From Akkermansia sp. (GTDB lineage: Bacteria; Verrucomicrobiota; Verrucomicrobiia; Verrucomicrobiales; Akkermansiaceae), in assembly GCA_030531305.1 (NCBI GenBank), contig JAUNNT010000006.1, positions 1-45,651 on the forward strand: a stretch of 45,651 bases of DNA, written 5' to 3'. Numbering within the stretch: position 1 is the stretch's first letter; each line of letters opens with the position of its first letter. Shown one piece after another: positions 25,210-33,193 of this stretch. The notes under the pieces were generated by a model. It was not told the origin of the DNA and searched no databases. It saw only the letters and a program-made list of their open reading frames with translations. The translations under genes and the position numbers were made by a program.

Positions 25210-26541
25210 ATGTCTGTCACAGACACCATTGCTGCTATTGCCACCGCGCCGGGCGCGGCGGCACTGGCGGTGGTGCGCGTGAGCGGGCCGCTGGCCGCGC
25301 AGGTGGTGATGAAGGCGTGCGCAAGGGAGAAAGATTTTGAACCGCGGCGCGCCACGCTGGTGAAAGTGCGTGATGCACAGGGGCGCGTGCTGGACGAGTG
25401 CGTGGCCACGGTGTTCACCGCGCCGCACAGCTTCACGGGCGAGGACGTGGCGGAGCTATGCTGCCACGGCGGCATGCTGGTGACGCGCCGCGTGCTGGAG
25501 CGCCTGCTGGAGTGCGGGGCGCGTCCCGCGGAGCCAGGCGAGTTCACGCGCCGCGCCTTCGAGAACGGCCGCTTGGACCTCACCCAGGCGGAGGCCGTGA
25601 TGGATGTCATCTCCGCCGGGAGCGACCTCGCATTGCGCGCCGCGCAGAACCAGCTGCAAGGCGCCATCGGCTCGCGCGTGCAGCAGGCCGCGGACAAGCT
25701 CATCAACATTGCCGCGCATGTGGAGGCCTACATCGATTTCCCGGAGGAGGACATTGCCCCCGACACCACCGCCGAATTGGTGCGCGGGCTGGACGACATC
25801 TCCGAACAGCTGCGGCAGCTGCTCGCCACGGCGGACGAGGGCCGCATCCTGCGCGAGGGCGTGCGCACCGCCATCATCGGCGCGCCGAACGTGGGCAAGA
25901 GCAGTCTTCTCAACATGCTGGTCGGGTACGACCGCGCCATCGTCAGCCCCACCGCAGGAACCACGCGCGACACCATTGAGGAAAGCGTTGCCGTGGGCGG
26001 GCTGCGCCTGCGGCTCATCGACACCGCCGGGCTGCACGAGAGCGCGGACGACCTGGAGCGCGCGGGCATGGAACGCAGCCGCCGCGCACAGGCGGAGGCG
26101 GACCTCATCCTAGAGGTGTATGATGCCTCCCTGCCCCGCCCGCAGACGGAGCCCGTTTCAACCACCGCCAAGACCATCACCCTGCTCAACAAGAGCGACC
26201 TGCCGGAGCACGCGGACTGGCACGGCGCGGAGGGCCTGCGCATCTCCTGCACCACCGGGCAGGGGCGCGCAGAGCTGGAGCAGGCCATTGAAAGCCTTTT
26301 CCTGCTCGACTCCGGCGAGCGGGATTCCCTGGCCGCCATCAACACCCGCCACCGCTACGCCCTCCAGCAGGCGCTGGATGCACTCGCGCGCGCCCGCGCA
26401 TCTCTGGAAGCCGCAGAATCCCCGGAACTCACAGACGTGGACCTGCGCGAGGCCCTGGACGCCCTCGGCACCATCACCGGGCGCATCGACACGGAGGACA
26501 TCCTCTCCCGCGTGTTCTCCACCTTCTGTCTCGGCAAGTGA
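25210..26541 (+). CDS. mnmE: tRNA modification GTPase MnmE
   Basis: 443 residues. With MnmG it makes the 5-carboxymethylaminomethyl (or aminomethyl) group on U34 of certain tRNAs. An N-terminal folate-binding domain (DTIAAIATAPGAAALAVVRV, SFTGEDVAELCCHGG, AEPGEFTRRAFENGRLDLTQ) is followed by an inserted Ras-like G domain: GAPNVGKSSLLNMLVGYDRA, the AGTTRDT switch, DTAGLHE and NKSD. The C-terminus ends in FCLGK, the position of the conserved catalytic Cys. The start is three bases after the inverted-repeat element, so its original promoter or leader has probably been replaced. It acts in the same U34 pathway as mnmA. Confidence 0.96.
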   Translation: MSVTDTIAAIATAPGAAALAVVRVSGPLAAQVVMKACAREKDFEPRRATLVKVRDAQGRVLDECVATVFTAPHSFTGEDVAELCCHGGMLVTRRVLERLLECGARPAEPGEFTRRAFENGRLDLTQAEAVMDVISAGSDLALRAAQNQLQGAIGSRVQQAADKLINIAAHVEAYIDFPEEDIAPDTTAELVRGLDDISEQLRQLLATADEGRILREGVRTAIIGAPNVGKSSLLNMLVGYDRAIVSPTAGTTRDTIEESVAVGGLRLRLIDTAGLHESADDLERAGMERSRRAQAEADLILEVYDASLPRPQTEPVSTTAKTITLLNKSDLPEHADWHGAEGLRISCTTGQGRAELEQAIESLFLLDSGERDSLAAINTRHRYALQQALDALARARASLEAAESPELTDVDLREALDALGTITGRIDTEDILSRVFSTFCLGK

Positions 26542-26545
26542 TTTA

Positions 26546-27001
26546 TCAACCTTCCGCCGGGCGGAAGGAGACCGTGCGGGAGTGTTCGCCGCTGTGGCGC
26601 AGCACCAGCCAATGCGTGCCGACCGGCATGAGCGCACCCCCAAAGCGGTCCGCCCACTCCACCAGCAGAACCTTGCCGCCGGAAAGGTACTCGTCCCAAC
26701 CCATGCCCAGCGCCTCGTCCTCGCTTTTCAAGCGGTAGAAGTCGAAATGCGCCGCGGGCAGGCGTCCGTCCAAATGCTCGTGCACCAGGGAAAACGTGGG
26801 GCTGGCGGCGGGGTCGCTAGCGCCCAGCCCCTCCAGCACGCCGCGGATGAAATGCGTCTTGCCCGCGCCCAAATCCCCCACGAAGCCGACGACATCCCCT
26901 GCCTCCAGCGCGGCGGAAAAGGCGCGCCCCAGCGCCACCATCTCCCCCTCCGATCCCACCTCAATCTCCCCTTCCGGAAAAATTTTTTGCCAATTTGTCA
27001 T
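26546..27001 (-). CDS. tsaE: tRNA threonylcarbamoyladenosine biosynthesis ATPase TsaE
   Basis: 151 residues. TsaE works with TsaB and TsaD to make t6A37 in tRNAs that read ANN codons. The Walker A motif GFVGDLGAGKTHFIRG, the SPTFSLVHEH block, HFDFYRL and VLLVEWADRFG are standard. It converges on mnmE with only four bases between the two stops and is divergent from rplU. tsaB and tsaD are not in the window. Confidence 0.93.
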   Translation of the reverse strand: MTNWQKIFPEGEIEVGSEGEMVALGRAFSAALEAGDVVGFVGDLGAGKTHFIRGVLEGLGASDPAASPTFSLVHEHLDGRLPAAHFDFYRLKSEDEALGMGWDEYLSGGKVLLVEWADRFGGALMPVGTHWLVLRHSGEHSRTVSFRPAEG

Positions 27002-27019
27002 CTTTTCGTGAAATTTTTC

Positions 27020-27047
27020 TTGCCAAACAGGTCGGCTTGCCTATAAT
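27020..27047 (+). promoter_or_regulatory. rplU-rpmA promoter with TTGCCA -35 box
   Basis: TTGCCA (within CTTGCCAA) and a perfect TATAAT are 16 bases apart. The leader of about 40 bases contains a CCCGC/GCGGG mini-hairpin. The -35 matches those of rpsM and rpoZ. Confidence 0.75.
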
Positions 27048-27092
27048 GTGCCAGCCCGCTTGCGCGGGTTCAACCCAAAAATCAAGAAAATT

Positions 27093-27413
27093 ATGGCATA
27101 CGCAGTTTTCACTTCCGGCAACAAGCAGTACCGGGTGACGGTTGGTGACGTGCTCACCGTGGACCGCATCTCCGGGCTGGAAAAGGATGGTGAGGCCACT
27201 TTCGACCAGGTGCTCCTGGTGGAGGACGGCGCCACCACCAAGGTGGGCACCCCGACCGTGTCCGGCGCTTCCGTGAAGGCCCAGGTCCTGGACCCGGAGG
27301 CCCGCGGCGCCAAGGGCATCGCCTTCAAGTTCAAGCGTCGCAAGGGCTTCCACAAGAAGAAGGGCTTCCGCGCCGCTCTCACCCAGGTCAAGATTACCGC
27401 TATCAACGCCTGA
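27093..27413 (+). CDS. rplU: 50S ribosomal protein L21
   Basis: 106 residues from MAYAVFTSGNKQYRVTVGDV. It binds 23S rRNA domain I. The start was chosen because the family begins M-x-A-V-x-x-x-G-x-Q-Y; an upstream in-frame ATG at 27048 overlaps the promoter. FKFKRRKGFHKKKGFRAALT near the C-terminus is typical. It is followed by rpmA after 32 bases, the standard pair. There is no Shine-Dalgarno (aagaaaatt ATG). Confidence 0.95.
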   Translation: MAYAVFTSGNKQYRVTVGDVLTVDRISGLEKDGEATFDQVLLVEDGATTKVGTPTVSGASVKAQVLDPEARGAKGIAFKFKRRKGFHKKKGFRAALTQVKITAINA

Positions 27414-27445
27414 TTTACCAACCCTAAACCCACTTTTCACTAGTC

Positions 27446-27694
27446 ATGGCACATAAGAAAGGTCAAGGTTCCGTCCGCAACGGCCGCGATTCCCGCAGCA
27501 AGCGTCTCGGCGTCAAGAAATTCGGCGGCCAGTCCGTCATCGCCGGCAACATCATCATCCGCCAGCGCGGCACCAAGTTCCACCCCGGCAAGGGCGTGGG
27601 CATGGGGCGCGACTACACCATCTTCTCCCTGGTGGACGGCCGCGTGTTCTTCGACCGCGAAGGCCGCCGCGTGAACGTTGCCCCGGAGGCCTAA
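27446..27694 (+). CDS. rpmA: 50S ribosomal protein L27
   Basis: 82 residues. Its flexible N-terminus reaches the peptidyl-transferase centre. [31 protein letters not shown] and [20 protein letters not shown] are typical. There is no Firmicutes-type cleaved N-terminal extension. obg, which often follows, is absent; a strong terminator ends the unit instead. Confidence 0.96.
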   Translation: MAHKKGQGSVRNGRDSRSKRLGVKKFGGQSVIAGNIIIRQRGTKFHPGKGVGMGRDYTIFSLVDGRVFFDREGRRVNVAPEA

Positions 27695-27728
27695 CGCCCC
27701 CGCGGGCATCCAGCCCAAAAAGCATTTC

Positions 27729-27762
27729 GGGAAGCACCCCCACAGGGTGCTTCCCTTTTTTT
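27729..27762 (+). terminator. Intrinsic terminator after rpmA
   Basis: A perfect 11-bp stem (GGGAAGCACCC/GGGTGCTTCCC) with a five-base loop is followed by seven T. Confidence 0.95.
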
Positions 27763-27877
27763 GCACTCGCCGCTCACAGCCAAAAACTAACCTAACCATT
27801 TCTATATGAGCAATATAAACACCATCGGGAGGCCCATTCCTAAACAAAAGTCCTTGGAAAAATGTGCAGCTGATGCA

Positions 27878-27930
27878 CAAAAGTCCATCGACTTTTGTGC
27901 TATTATGGCACAAAACTCGATGGACTTTTG
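27878..27930. repeat. Nested 23-bp inverted repeat before the DUF4143 gene
   Basis: Arms 27878-27900 and 27908-27930 are complementary over 23 bases with one mismatch, around the 7-base loop TATTATG. Each arm is itself nearly palindromic (CAAAAGTCCATCGACTTTTG). A further CAAAAGTCC copy lies at 27846. It lies about 10 bases before the promoter of the ATPase gene, so it may be an operator or a small inserted palindromic repeat. Confidence 0.75.
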
Positions 27931-27940
27931 CAAATTTTGC

Positions 27941-27969
27941 TTGACGCGGGAGAGGAAACAGGGCAAAAT
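27941..27969 (+). promoter_or_regulatory. Promoter of the DUF4143 ATPase gene
   Basis: TTGACG and CAAAAT are 17 bases apart. The -10 ends 11 bases before the ATG at 27981, matching the leaderless spacing seen at other genes here. Confidence 0.55.
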
Positions 27970-27980
27970 CGGTGGCGGAA

Positions 27981-29321
27981 ATGGAAATGTACCGCAAAGG
28001 GTTGGGGCAACTGGAGCAGTGGAAGACGCGCGAGCGCCGCAAGCCGCTGCTGCTGCTGGGGGCCCGTCAGGTTGGCAAGACCTGGCTGCTGCAGGAGTTC
28101 GGGCGCCGCTCGTTCCGGCAGGTGGCGTACCTGCGGTTCGACCGCAACGCGACGGCGCGGGGCCTGTTCGAGGAGCATGGTTCCGACCCGGCGCGACTGC
28201 TGAACCAGATTCAGGCGGAGGTTGGCTTTGCCATTGTTCCGGGGGAAACGCTGCTGGTGCTGGACGAGATCCAAGAGTGCCCGGCGGCGCTGAGCTCGCT
28301 GAAATACCTTTGCGAAGACATGCCGGAGCTGCACGTGGCGGCGGCGGGGTCCATGCTGGGCGTGCGGCAGCATGCGGGCACGGGCTTTCCCGTGGGCAAG
28401 GTGAACACGCAGATGCTCCACCCCATGAGCTTCACGGAGTTCCTGCGCGCGCTGGGCAAGAAGGAGCTGGCCTCCATGGTGGAGGAGGGCGACTGGACGG
28501 GCATGAAATCCTTCCACGACAGGCTGACGGAATACCTGCGGCTCTACTACTTTGTGGGCGGCATGCCGGAGGCGGTGTCCACCTACGCCGCCACGCGGGA
28601 CTACGCGGCGGTGCGCGAGCTTCAGCAAGAGCTGCTGGAGAACTACGAGCGGGATTTCAGCAAGCACGTGCCCACGGGCACCGCCGCCAAGATTGGGCAG
28701 ATCTGGGATTCCATCCCCCTGCAGCTGGCGCGCGAGAACAAGCGCTTCATGTACGGCGAGGTGAGGAAGGGCGCGCGCATCCGGAACCTGGAGGATGCTA
28801 TGGACTGGCTGCTGCGCGCCGGGCTCATCTACCATTGCCAGCGCATCAAGAAACCGGACATCCCCATCAAGTCCTACTGGGACGGTGCGTTCAAGGTGTA
28901 CGTGCACGATGTGGGGCTGCTGGGGGCCAAGGCGGGGCTGGATGCCTCCACCCTGCTGCACGGCAACCGCATCTTCACGGAGTTCAAGGGCGCGCTCACG
29001 GAGCAGTACGTGCAGCAGCAACTGCGCGCGGAGCTGGGCATCTCCCCCTGCTACTGGGTTTCAGAATCCTCCCAGGCGGAAATAGACTTCCTCTTCCAGC
29101 ACGGCATGGATGTGGTGCCCGTGGAGGTGAAGGCGGAAATCAACCTGCAGGCCAAGAGCCTCAAGTCCTACTGCAAGCGCTACTCCCCGCCGCGGGCCGT
29201 CAGGACCTCCATGGCGCGCTTCCGCGTATCGCAGATGGCGGAGGGCCCCACCCTGGTGGACCTCCCGCTCTACGCCGTCTGCCGCATGCAGGCGGAGCTG
29301 GGAACACACGGCGCGGAGTGA
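27981..29321 (+). CDS. AAA ATPase with DUF4143 domain
   Basis: 446 residues from MEMYRKGLGQLEQWK; a GTG three codons upstream is also possible. The N-terminal ATPase (AAA_14 type) has Walker A LLLLGARQVGKTWLLQEFG and Walker B-like ETLLVLDEIQECPAAL. AAAGSMLGV, MLHPMSFTEFLRALG and YYFVGGMPEAV are hallmark blocks. The C-terminal DUF4143 part contains the nuclease-like pattern SSQAEIDFLFQ ... VVPVEVKAE. The family is widespread and often present in many near-identical copies; its role is unclear, with defence or mobile-element links suggested for relatives. It stands alone behind a nested inverted repeat. Confidence 0.9.
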   Translation: MEMYRKGLGQLEQWKTRERRKPLLLLGARQVGKTWLLQEFGRRSFRQVAYLRFDRNATARGLFEEHGSDPARLLNQIQAEVGFAIVPGETLLVLDEIQECPAALSSLKYLCEDMPELHVAAAGSMLGVRQHAGTGFPVGKVNTQMLHPMSFTEFLRALGKKELASMVEEGDWTGMKSFHDRLTEYLRLYYFVGGMPEAVSTYAATRDYAAVRELQQELLENYERDFSKHVPTGTAAKIGQIWDSIPLQLARENKRFMYGEVRKGARIRNLEDAMDWLLRAGLIYHCQRIKKPDIPIKSYWDGAFKVYVHDVGLLGAKAGLDASTLLHGNRIFTEFKGALTEQYVQQQLRAELGISPCYWVSESSQAEIDFLFQHGMDVVPVEVKAEINLQAKSLKSYCKRYSPPRAVRTSMARFRVSQMAEGPTLVDLPLYAVCRMQAELGTHGAE

Positions 29322-29339
29322 TTGCCGCGCAATTCGGGC

Positions 29340-29375
29340 TTGCAATTGCCGCCGCGCGGGTGTATACCCCGCGCG
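29340..29375 (+). promoter_or_regulatory. Putative cstA promoter with palindrome over the -10
   Basis: TTGCAA and TATACC are 17 bases apart. The 8-bp inverted arms CGCGCGGG and CCCGCGCG (29353-29360 and 29368-29375) bracket the -10 box, as an operator would. The leader to the cstA ATG would be about 14 bases. Confidence 0.45.
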
Positions 29376-29388
29376 TTTATTCTGAATC

Positions 29389-30810
29389 ATGACCGGACTT
29401 CTAGTGTTTTTCCTGTGTGTGCTGCTGCTGATAGGCGGCTATGCCGTGTACGGACGCATTGCGGAGCGCGTGTTCCGCGGGCGCCCGGATTTGGAGATGC
29501 CGTGCAAGAAGCACGCGGACGGCGTGGACTTTGTGCCGCTGCCCACCTGGAAGGTGTTCATGATCCAGCTGCTCAACATCGCGGGGCTGGGCCCGGTGCT
29601 GGGGGCCATATCCGGCTGCCTGTTCGGGCCGGTGGCACTGCTGTGGATTGTGTTCGGCTGCATCCTGGCCGGCGCCGTGCATGACTTCCTCTCCGCCATG
29701 CTCTGCGCGTATTCCGGCGGCAAGAACCTGCCGGAGCTCATCGGCCACTGGATGGGACCCGTCGCACGCCACGCCCTGCGCATCACCTGCGTGGTGATGC
29801 TGGTGATGATCGGCGTCATCTTCACACGCACACCCGCGGAGATGCTTGCCAACATCACCCCGCTGAGCGCCACCGCCTTCTGCGGCATCATCCTGGCGTA
29901 CTATTTCCTGGCCACCATCCTGCCCATCCAGACCCTCATCGGCCGCCTGTACCCGCTCTTTGCCGCGCTGTTCCTCTTCATGGCCGGCGCGCTGCTGGTC
30001 ATGCTGCCCTTCTGCGGGCACGAGGTGCTGCCGGACCTGCACTTCTTCACCAACATGCACCCCAAGGGCCTGCCCGTGTGGCCCATGATTTTCGTCACCA
30101 TCTCCTGCGGCGCCATCTCCGGCTTCCACGGCACGCAGAGCCCCATGATGGCGCGCTGCCTGCAGGAACCGCGCCTCATGCGCCCCGTCTTCTACGGCGC
30201 CATGGTCACAGAGGGTCTCGTTGCGCTCGTCTGGGCCACCGTCGGCCTCACCCTGCGCTCAGAGCTGGCGGGGCTCGCCCCAGGCGCCGCCATCTCCTCC
30301 GCCAGCAACCTCATGCTCGGTGACTTCGGCGGCATGCTCGCCGTGCTCGGCGTGGTCGTCCTCGCCATCACCAGCGGCGACACCGCCCTGCGCGTCGGCC
30401 GCCTCATCCTGGCGGACGCCCTGCACGTGAAGCAGACCAGCGTTGTGAAGCGCCTGATGTTCGCCGTGCCGATATTCACGGTGGTCATCATCCTCTTCAA
30501 CATCGACTTCAACATCCTGTGGCGCTACTTCGGCTGGGCCAACCAGGGGCTCGCCTGCCTCTCCCTCTGGATGCTCACCATCATGCTGCGCCAGCGCCGG
30601 CGCCCGTACTGGCTCACGCTCATCCCCGCCATGTTCATGACCGTGGTGTGCGTCACCTACCTCCTCTGCGCGCCGGAATGCGGTATCCACCTGGATGTCT
30701 ACACCTCCACCCTCGCCGGCCTCGGTTTCCTCGCCCTCTCCCTCATCCTCTTCTGGAGGAATCCACGCCGCGTCTACCCCTCCATCCCCATCCCCCCGGA
30801 CCTCCAGTAA
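29389..30810 (+). CDS. cstA: CstA-family carbon starvation / peptide or pyruvate transporter
   Basis: 473 residues and roughly twelve to thirteen membrane helices. CstA proteins carry peptides or pyruvate across the inner membrane. Family blocks are GGYAVYGRIAERVF, LPTWKVFMIQLLNIAGLGPV, GAVHDFLSAMLCAYSGGKNL and SGFHGTQSPMMARCLQEP, plus LAITSGDTALRVGRL. It is a short form (E. coli CstA is 701), lacking the long C-terminal region. It is monocistronic. The substrate cannot be read from sequence. Confidence 0.88.
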   Translation: MTGLLVFFLCVLLLIGGYAVYGRIAERVFRGRPDLEMPCKKHADGVDFVPLPTWKVFMIQLLNIAGLGPVLGAISGCLFGPVALLWIVFGCILAGAVHDFLSAMLCAYSGGKNLPELIGHWMGPVARHALRITCVVMLVMIGVIFTRTPAEMLANITPLSATAFCGIILAYYFLATILPIQTLIGRLYPLFAALFLFMAGALLVMLPFCGHEVLPDLHFFTNMHPKGLPVWPMIFVTISCGAISGFHGTQSPMMARCLQEPRLMRPVFYGAMVTEGLVALVWATVGLTLRSELAGLAPGAAISSASNLMLGDFGGMLAVLGVVVLAITSGDTALRVGRLILADALHVKQTSVVKRLMFAVPIFTVVIILFNIDFNILWRYFGWANQGLACLSLWMLTIMLRQRRRPYWLTLIPAMFMTVVCVTYLLCAPECGIHLDVYTSTLAGLGFLALSLILFWRNPRRVYPSIPIPPDLQ

Positions 30811-31245
30811 CGAACCATCGACGGTTGTTTTCACCTCGGATCTGTCGCGTCATACCTCCGGGGAATATTTCGGGCTGCATAACGAAATGCCGGCGGTAGA
30901 CTTATAGCGGAGCGGTAAAGCGCGTGCCACCATGGCACATTGTAGGGATAACCGCATGGTTGTCGGGCACGGGTTCCGCTCCGCCGCCTTCCCCGGGATG
31001 CTGTGCGCCTGGGTGGAGGACACCGGCGTGACCGTGCCGGCCTTCACATAGCCGTTGCCCCGGACAAGTCCGCGGAGACCGTCCCCAAGGCCCGTCTGGG
31101 GGCCTTTCTGGAGGAAGGATAGGCTGGGGCGTTGGTCGCCTTGCGGCCCCTTCCAGAAGGGCGGAGTTCATGTAGAATTCTTCGCGTCCTACAACAAGGC
31201 GAGGGGGAGGTGAACAGGGAGCGGCAAATGGCGATTTTCCCCCCC
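30811..31245. other. 435-bp intergenic stretch with eroded coding-like sequence
   Basis: There is no intact gene. Short open pieces look protein-like but are broken by stops in every frame, for example VVFTSDLSRHTSGEYFGLHN right after cstA and GHGFRSAAFPGMLCAWVEDT around 30965-31025. The HGFRS string resembles the HxxR box of tyrosine integrases, and FASYNKAR near 31180 resembles what follows it in P4-type integrases. The spacing is wrong and the match is weak. It marks the border between the core block and the accessory block. Confidence 0.4.
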
Positions 31246-31273
31246 TTGACTCATGGATATTTCATGATAGCAT
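31246..31273 (+). promoter_or_regulatory. Promoter of lipoprotein gene at 31311
   Basis: TTGACT and TAGCAT are 16 bases apart. The predicted leader is about 30 bases. Confidence 0.55.
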
Positions 31274-31310
31274 GATGGGGTGTTGTGACAAATTCAACAC
31301 GAGTAAACAG

Positions 31311-31760
31311 ATGAAACGAAATCCTATTACCCAAATTGCATGGGCAGCACTTGCGGCGGCATCCCTTACACTAACCGCCTGCTCCGACATTCCCCCGGGC
31401 GAAGACGATGCAATCGGGCAGCTGGTGGACTGGTTGCGATACAAGAACGTGAAAGCCCCTATGAGCTTGGAGGGTAAAACAATTGTGTTCGATTTCACCA
31501 AGGCTAGAGAAAAATCATGTGGGGAATGGCGCGACTGCTCGCGCCAATATATCGAAGTTCCCCCATCCCGATATGAATACAAAAGCCAAGGGGGAAGGAA
31601 GGCATCTCTCAAGTTCGTGGAAGGTGGAGGCTGGCACACCTACGACTACGATTGCAATCTCACCTTCACCTCTCCCACAACCGGTTATGCCTCTATGGTG
31701 TTGGTTGGATTTCGCGTGGGTCCCAACGATATCCACTTTGTCACCTTTACAATCAAATAA
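31311..31760 (+). CDS. Small lipoprotein, unknown function
   Basis: 149 residues from MKRNPITQIAWAALAAASLT, with a lipobox LTAC (Cys near residue 25). An upstream in-frame ATG at 31272 lies inside the -10 region and is rejected. The C-terminal part has the pattern YEYKSQGGRKASLKF ... CNLTFTSPTTGYASMVLVG. The Sel1 lipoprotein at 36853-37860 ends in a similar pattern, so both carry the same small beta domain. Function unknown. It converges with the Sel1 gene at 31809. Confidence 0.75.
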   Translation: MKRNPITQIAWAALAAASLTLTACSDIPPGEDDAIGQLVDWLRYKNVKAPMSLEGKTIVFDFTKAREKSCGEWRDCSRQYIEVPPSRYEYKSQGGRKASLKFVEGGGWHTYDYDCNLTFTSPTTGYASMVLVGFRVGPNDIHFVTFTIK

Positions 31761-31808
31761 ACTGCCATGGCTGCATGACTACGCATATCCACCTGTGTAT
31801 AGTGCAGC

Positions 31809-32327
31809 TCACTGCTTGAGCATGGACAGGGCGAGTTTCAAACAGGCCTCCGCCTTGTCCTCGTCTTGCGGCACTCCCAAACCGCGGTGGTGGCAGATGG
31901 CCAGGTTCATCATGGCGGCGCCTATGCCGGCGTCTGCCGCCTGTTGCCAAAGTTCCACGGCCTTGGCATAGTCTTGGGGAACGCCTTCGCCACGGGCGTA
32001 GCAGCAGGCCAGGTTGTAGCATGCGCAGGGCAGGCCCTGCCCTGCGGCCTGCTGCCAGAATTTGGCGGCCTCTTCCAGGTTCCTCTCCACCCCGGAACCG
32101 GAATAGAGGCACTGGGCGTAGTTGTACTGCGCCCATTTGTTGCCGGCTTGGGCAGCCTCTGCATAGGCCTTGGCGGCGGCTTGCGCATCACCGGCACGCT
32201 GGTGCCTGATGCCGGAGAGCAGGTTTGCCGCCGCAGGCACGGCGGGCGCGGGCGTGGCGGGCGCGCCTGGTGCCGCCTGCATGAGGCAGGAAACGCAGCA
32301 GAGGGTGGTAAGGATTCGGTTGACCAT
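31809..32327 (-). CDS. Secreted Sel1-repeat protein
   Basis: 172 residues from MVNRILTTLCCVSCLMQAAP, a signal peptide. Three to four Sel1-like repeats follow, e.g. KWAQYNYAQCLYSGSGVERN, CACYNLACCYARGEGVPQDY and AAMMNLAICHHRGLGVPQDE. Sel1 repeats form alpha-solenoids that bind proteins. It lies 14 bases after the SGNH gene and is the last gene of the MBOAT-SGNH-SGNH-Sel1 run, where it may act as an extracytoplasmic adaptor (inference). A longer open frame upstream overlaps the SGNH gene and has no signal-peptide logic, so the later start is used. Confidence 0.82.
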   Translation of the reverse strand: MVNRILTTLCCVSCLMQAAPGAPATPAPAVPAAANLLSGIRHQRAGDAQAAAKAYAEAAQAGNKWAQYNYAQCLYSGSGVERNLEEAAKFWQQAAGQGLPCACYNLACCYARGEGVPQDYAKAVELWQQAADAGIGAAMMNLAICHHRGLGVPQDEDKAEACLKLALSMLKQ

Positions 32328-32341
32328 GTTTGACAAAGGTG

Positions 32342-33193
32342 TTATCTGCCGCCGCTGATGGAAGCGCCGCCGCGCTTGTTTGTGGGTACCACGCCCCCTG
32401 CTCCGCCCGTTTTGGCCGCCGCGCTGCCGTATATGTGGAAGTACAGGTGCGGCAGGATAGCGCGCTGCATGATGATACGGTTGCCGGCTTCCGTGATGTG
32501 CACGGTATCCGGGGTTCTCACGGTGGCCGTTGTGCCGTCCGGCAGCTTCATCTCCCGCACAAACTTGCCTTGGCCGTCCGTCAGCAGCTTGCGCCCGTCT
32601 ATGGCTTCCACCTTGTAATGAGCGCAAACGTACAACATGACGGAATCAATCTCCGCGAGCTTGTTGTTGAACGCGCCATCCGGCATGACGGGCGGGGTGA
32701 TGAACACCAGGCGCGCGCGGTGGCGCTTGCAGATGGTGACAATCTCCAGCATCTTGCGCATGTAGGCGCGCTTCCACTCAGGAGAGAACGGCGGCTCGCC
32801 GAGATTGGACATGCCGTATATGTTCTGGTCGTCATTGGTACCCACCCACATGAACACCAGGTTGGGGTGGTACGCCTGCAGGCTTTTTTCCAGCACTTCC
32901 GGCCAGTTGTAGAAATCCGGGCGGCAGAGCCCGGTGGAACTCTTGCCGATGGGGATGATTTCCAGCCCCGCGTATCCCTCCAGCCCGCGCTTCATCTGCG
33001 GCCCCAGGGCTGCGCTCAGGGAATCGCCCGCCACCATCACGCGGTAGGGCCTGGGCAGTTGCCCGTGCCCGCCCAGCTCGAACGGCGGGGGGAGGGAGCG
33101 CTTGTTCGTGTATGACAGGCTTGAACAGGAGACCAGCGCGAAAGCCACGCACAGCACAGCCATGAGGATTTTGTTGTTGGGCATGTGTATCAT
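32342..33193 (-). CDS. SGNH-hydrolase lipoprotein (AlgJ/AlgX or PatB-like role)
   Basis: 283 residues from MIHMPNNKILMAVLCVAFAL, with lipobox LVSC. Block I is MVAGDSLSAALGP (Ser nucleophile), block III is VGTNDD, and block V is DTVHITEAGNRII (Asp-x-x-His). The start overlaps the upstream stop (TAATG), so translation is coupled. It is paralogous to the next upstream gene; both share the string SSTGLCRPDFYNWPE or YSTGLCRPDYFNWPE. Such DUF459/SGNH proteins transfer or remove acetyl groups on surface sugars. With an MBOAT partner in the operon, O-acetylation is the likely job. Confidence 0.85.
   Translation of the reverse strand: MIHMPNNKILMAVLCVAFALVSCSSLSYTNKRSLPPPFELGGHGQLPRPYRVMVAGDSLSAALGPQMKRGLEGYAGLEIIPIGKSSTGLCRPDFYNWPEVLEKSLQAYHPNLVFMWVGTNDDQNIYGMSNLGEPPFSPEWKRAYMRKMLEIVTICKRHRARLVFITPPVMPDGAFNNKLAEIDSVMLYVCAHYKVEAIDGRKLLTDGQGKFVREMKLPDGTTATVRTPDTVHITEAGNRIIMQRAILPHLYFHIYGSAAAKTGGAGGVVPTNKRGGASISGGR

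Noticed and set aside
29353..29375. Palindrome before cstA as an intrinsic terminator of the DUF4143 gene
   Set aside because: There is no T run after the stem, and the palindrome is centred on a -10 box, so an operator is the better reading.
27806..29392. Open frame beginning at 27806 (MSNINTIGRP...) and reading through the DUF4143 gene in another frame
   Set aside because: Its first part encodes only the palindromic repeat, and the remainder is a shadow of the ATPase frame, which has all family motifs.
32328..32627. N-terminal extension of the Sel1 protein into the SGNH gene
   Set aside because: It overlaps the SGNH coding sequence. The later ATG gives a proper signal peptide.
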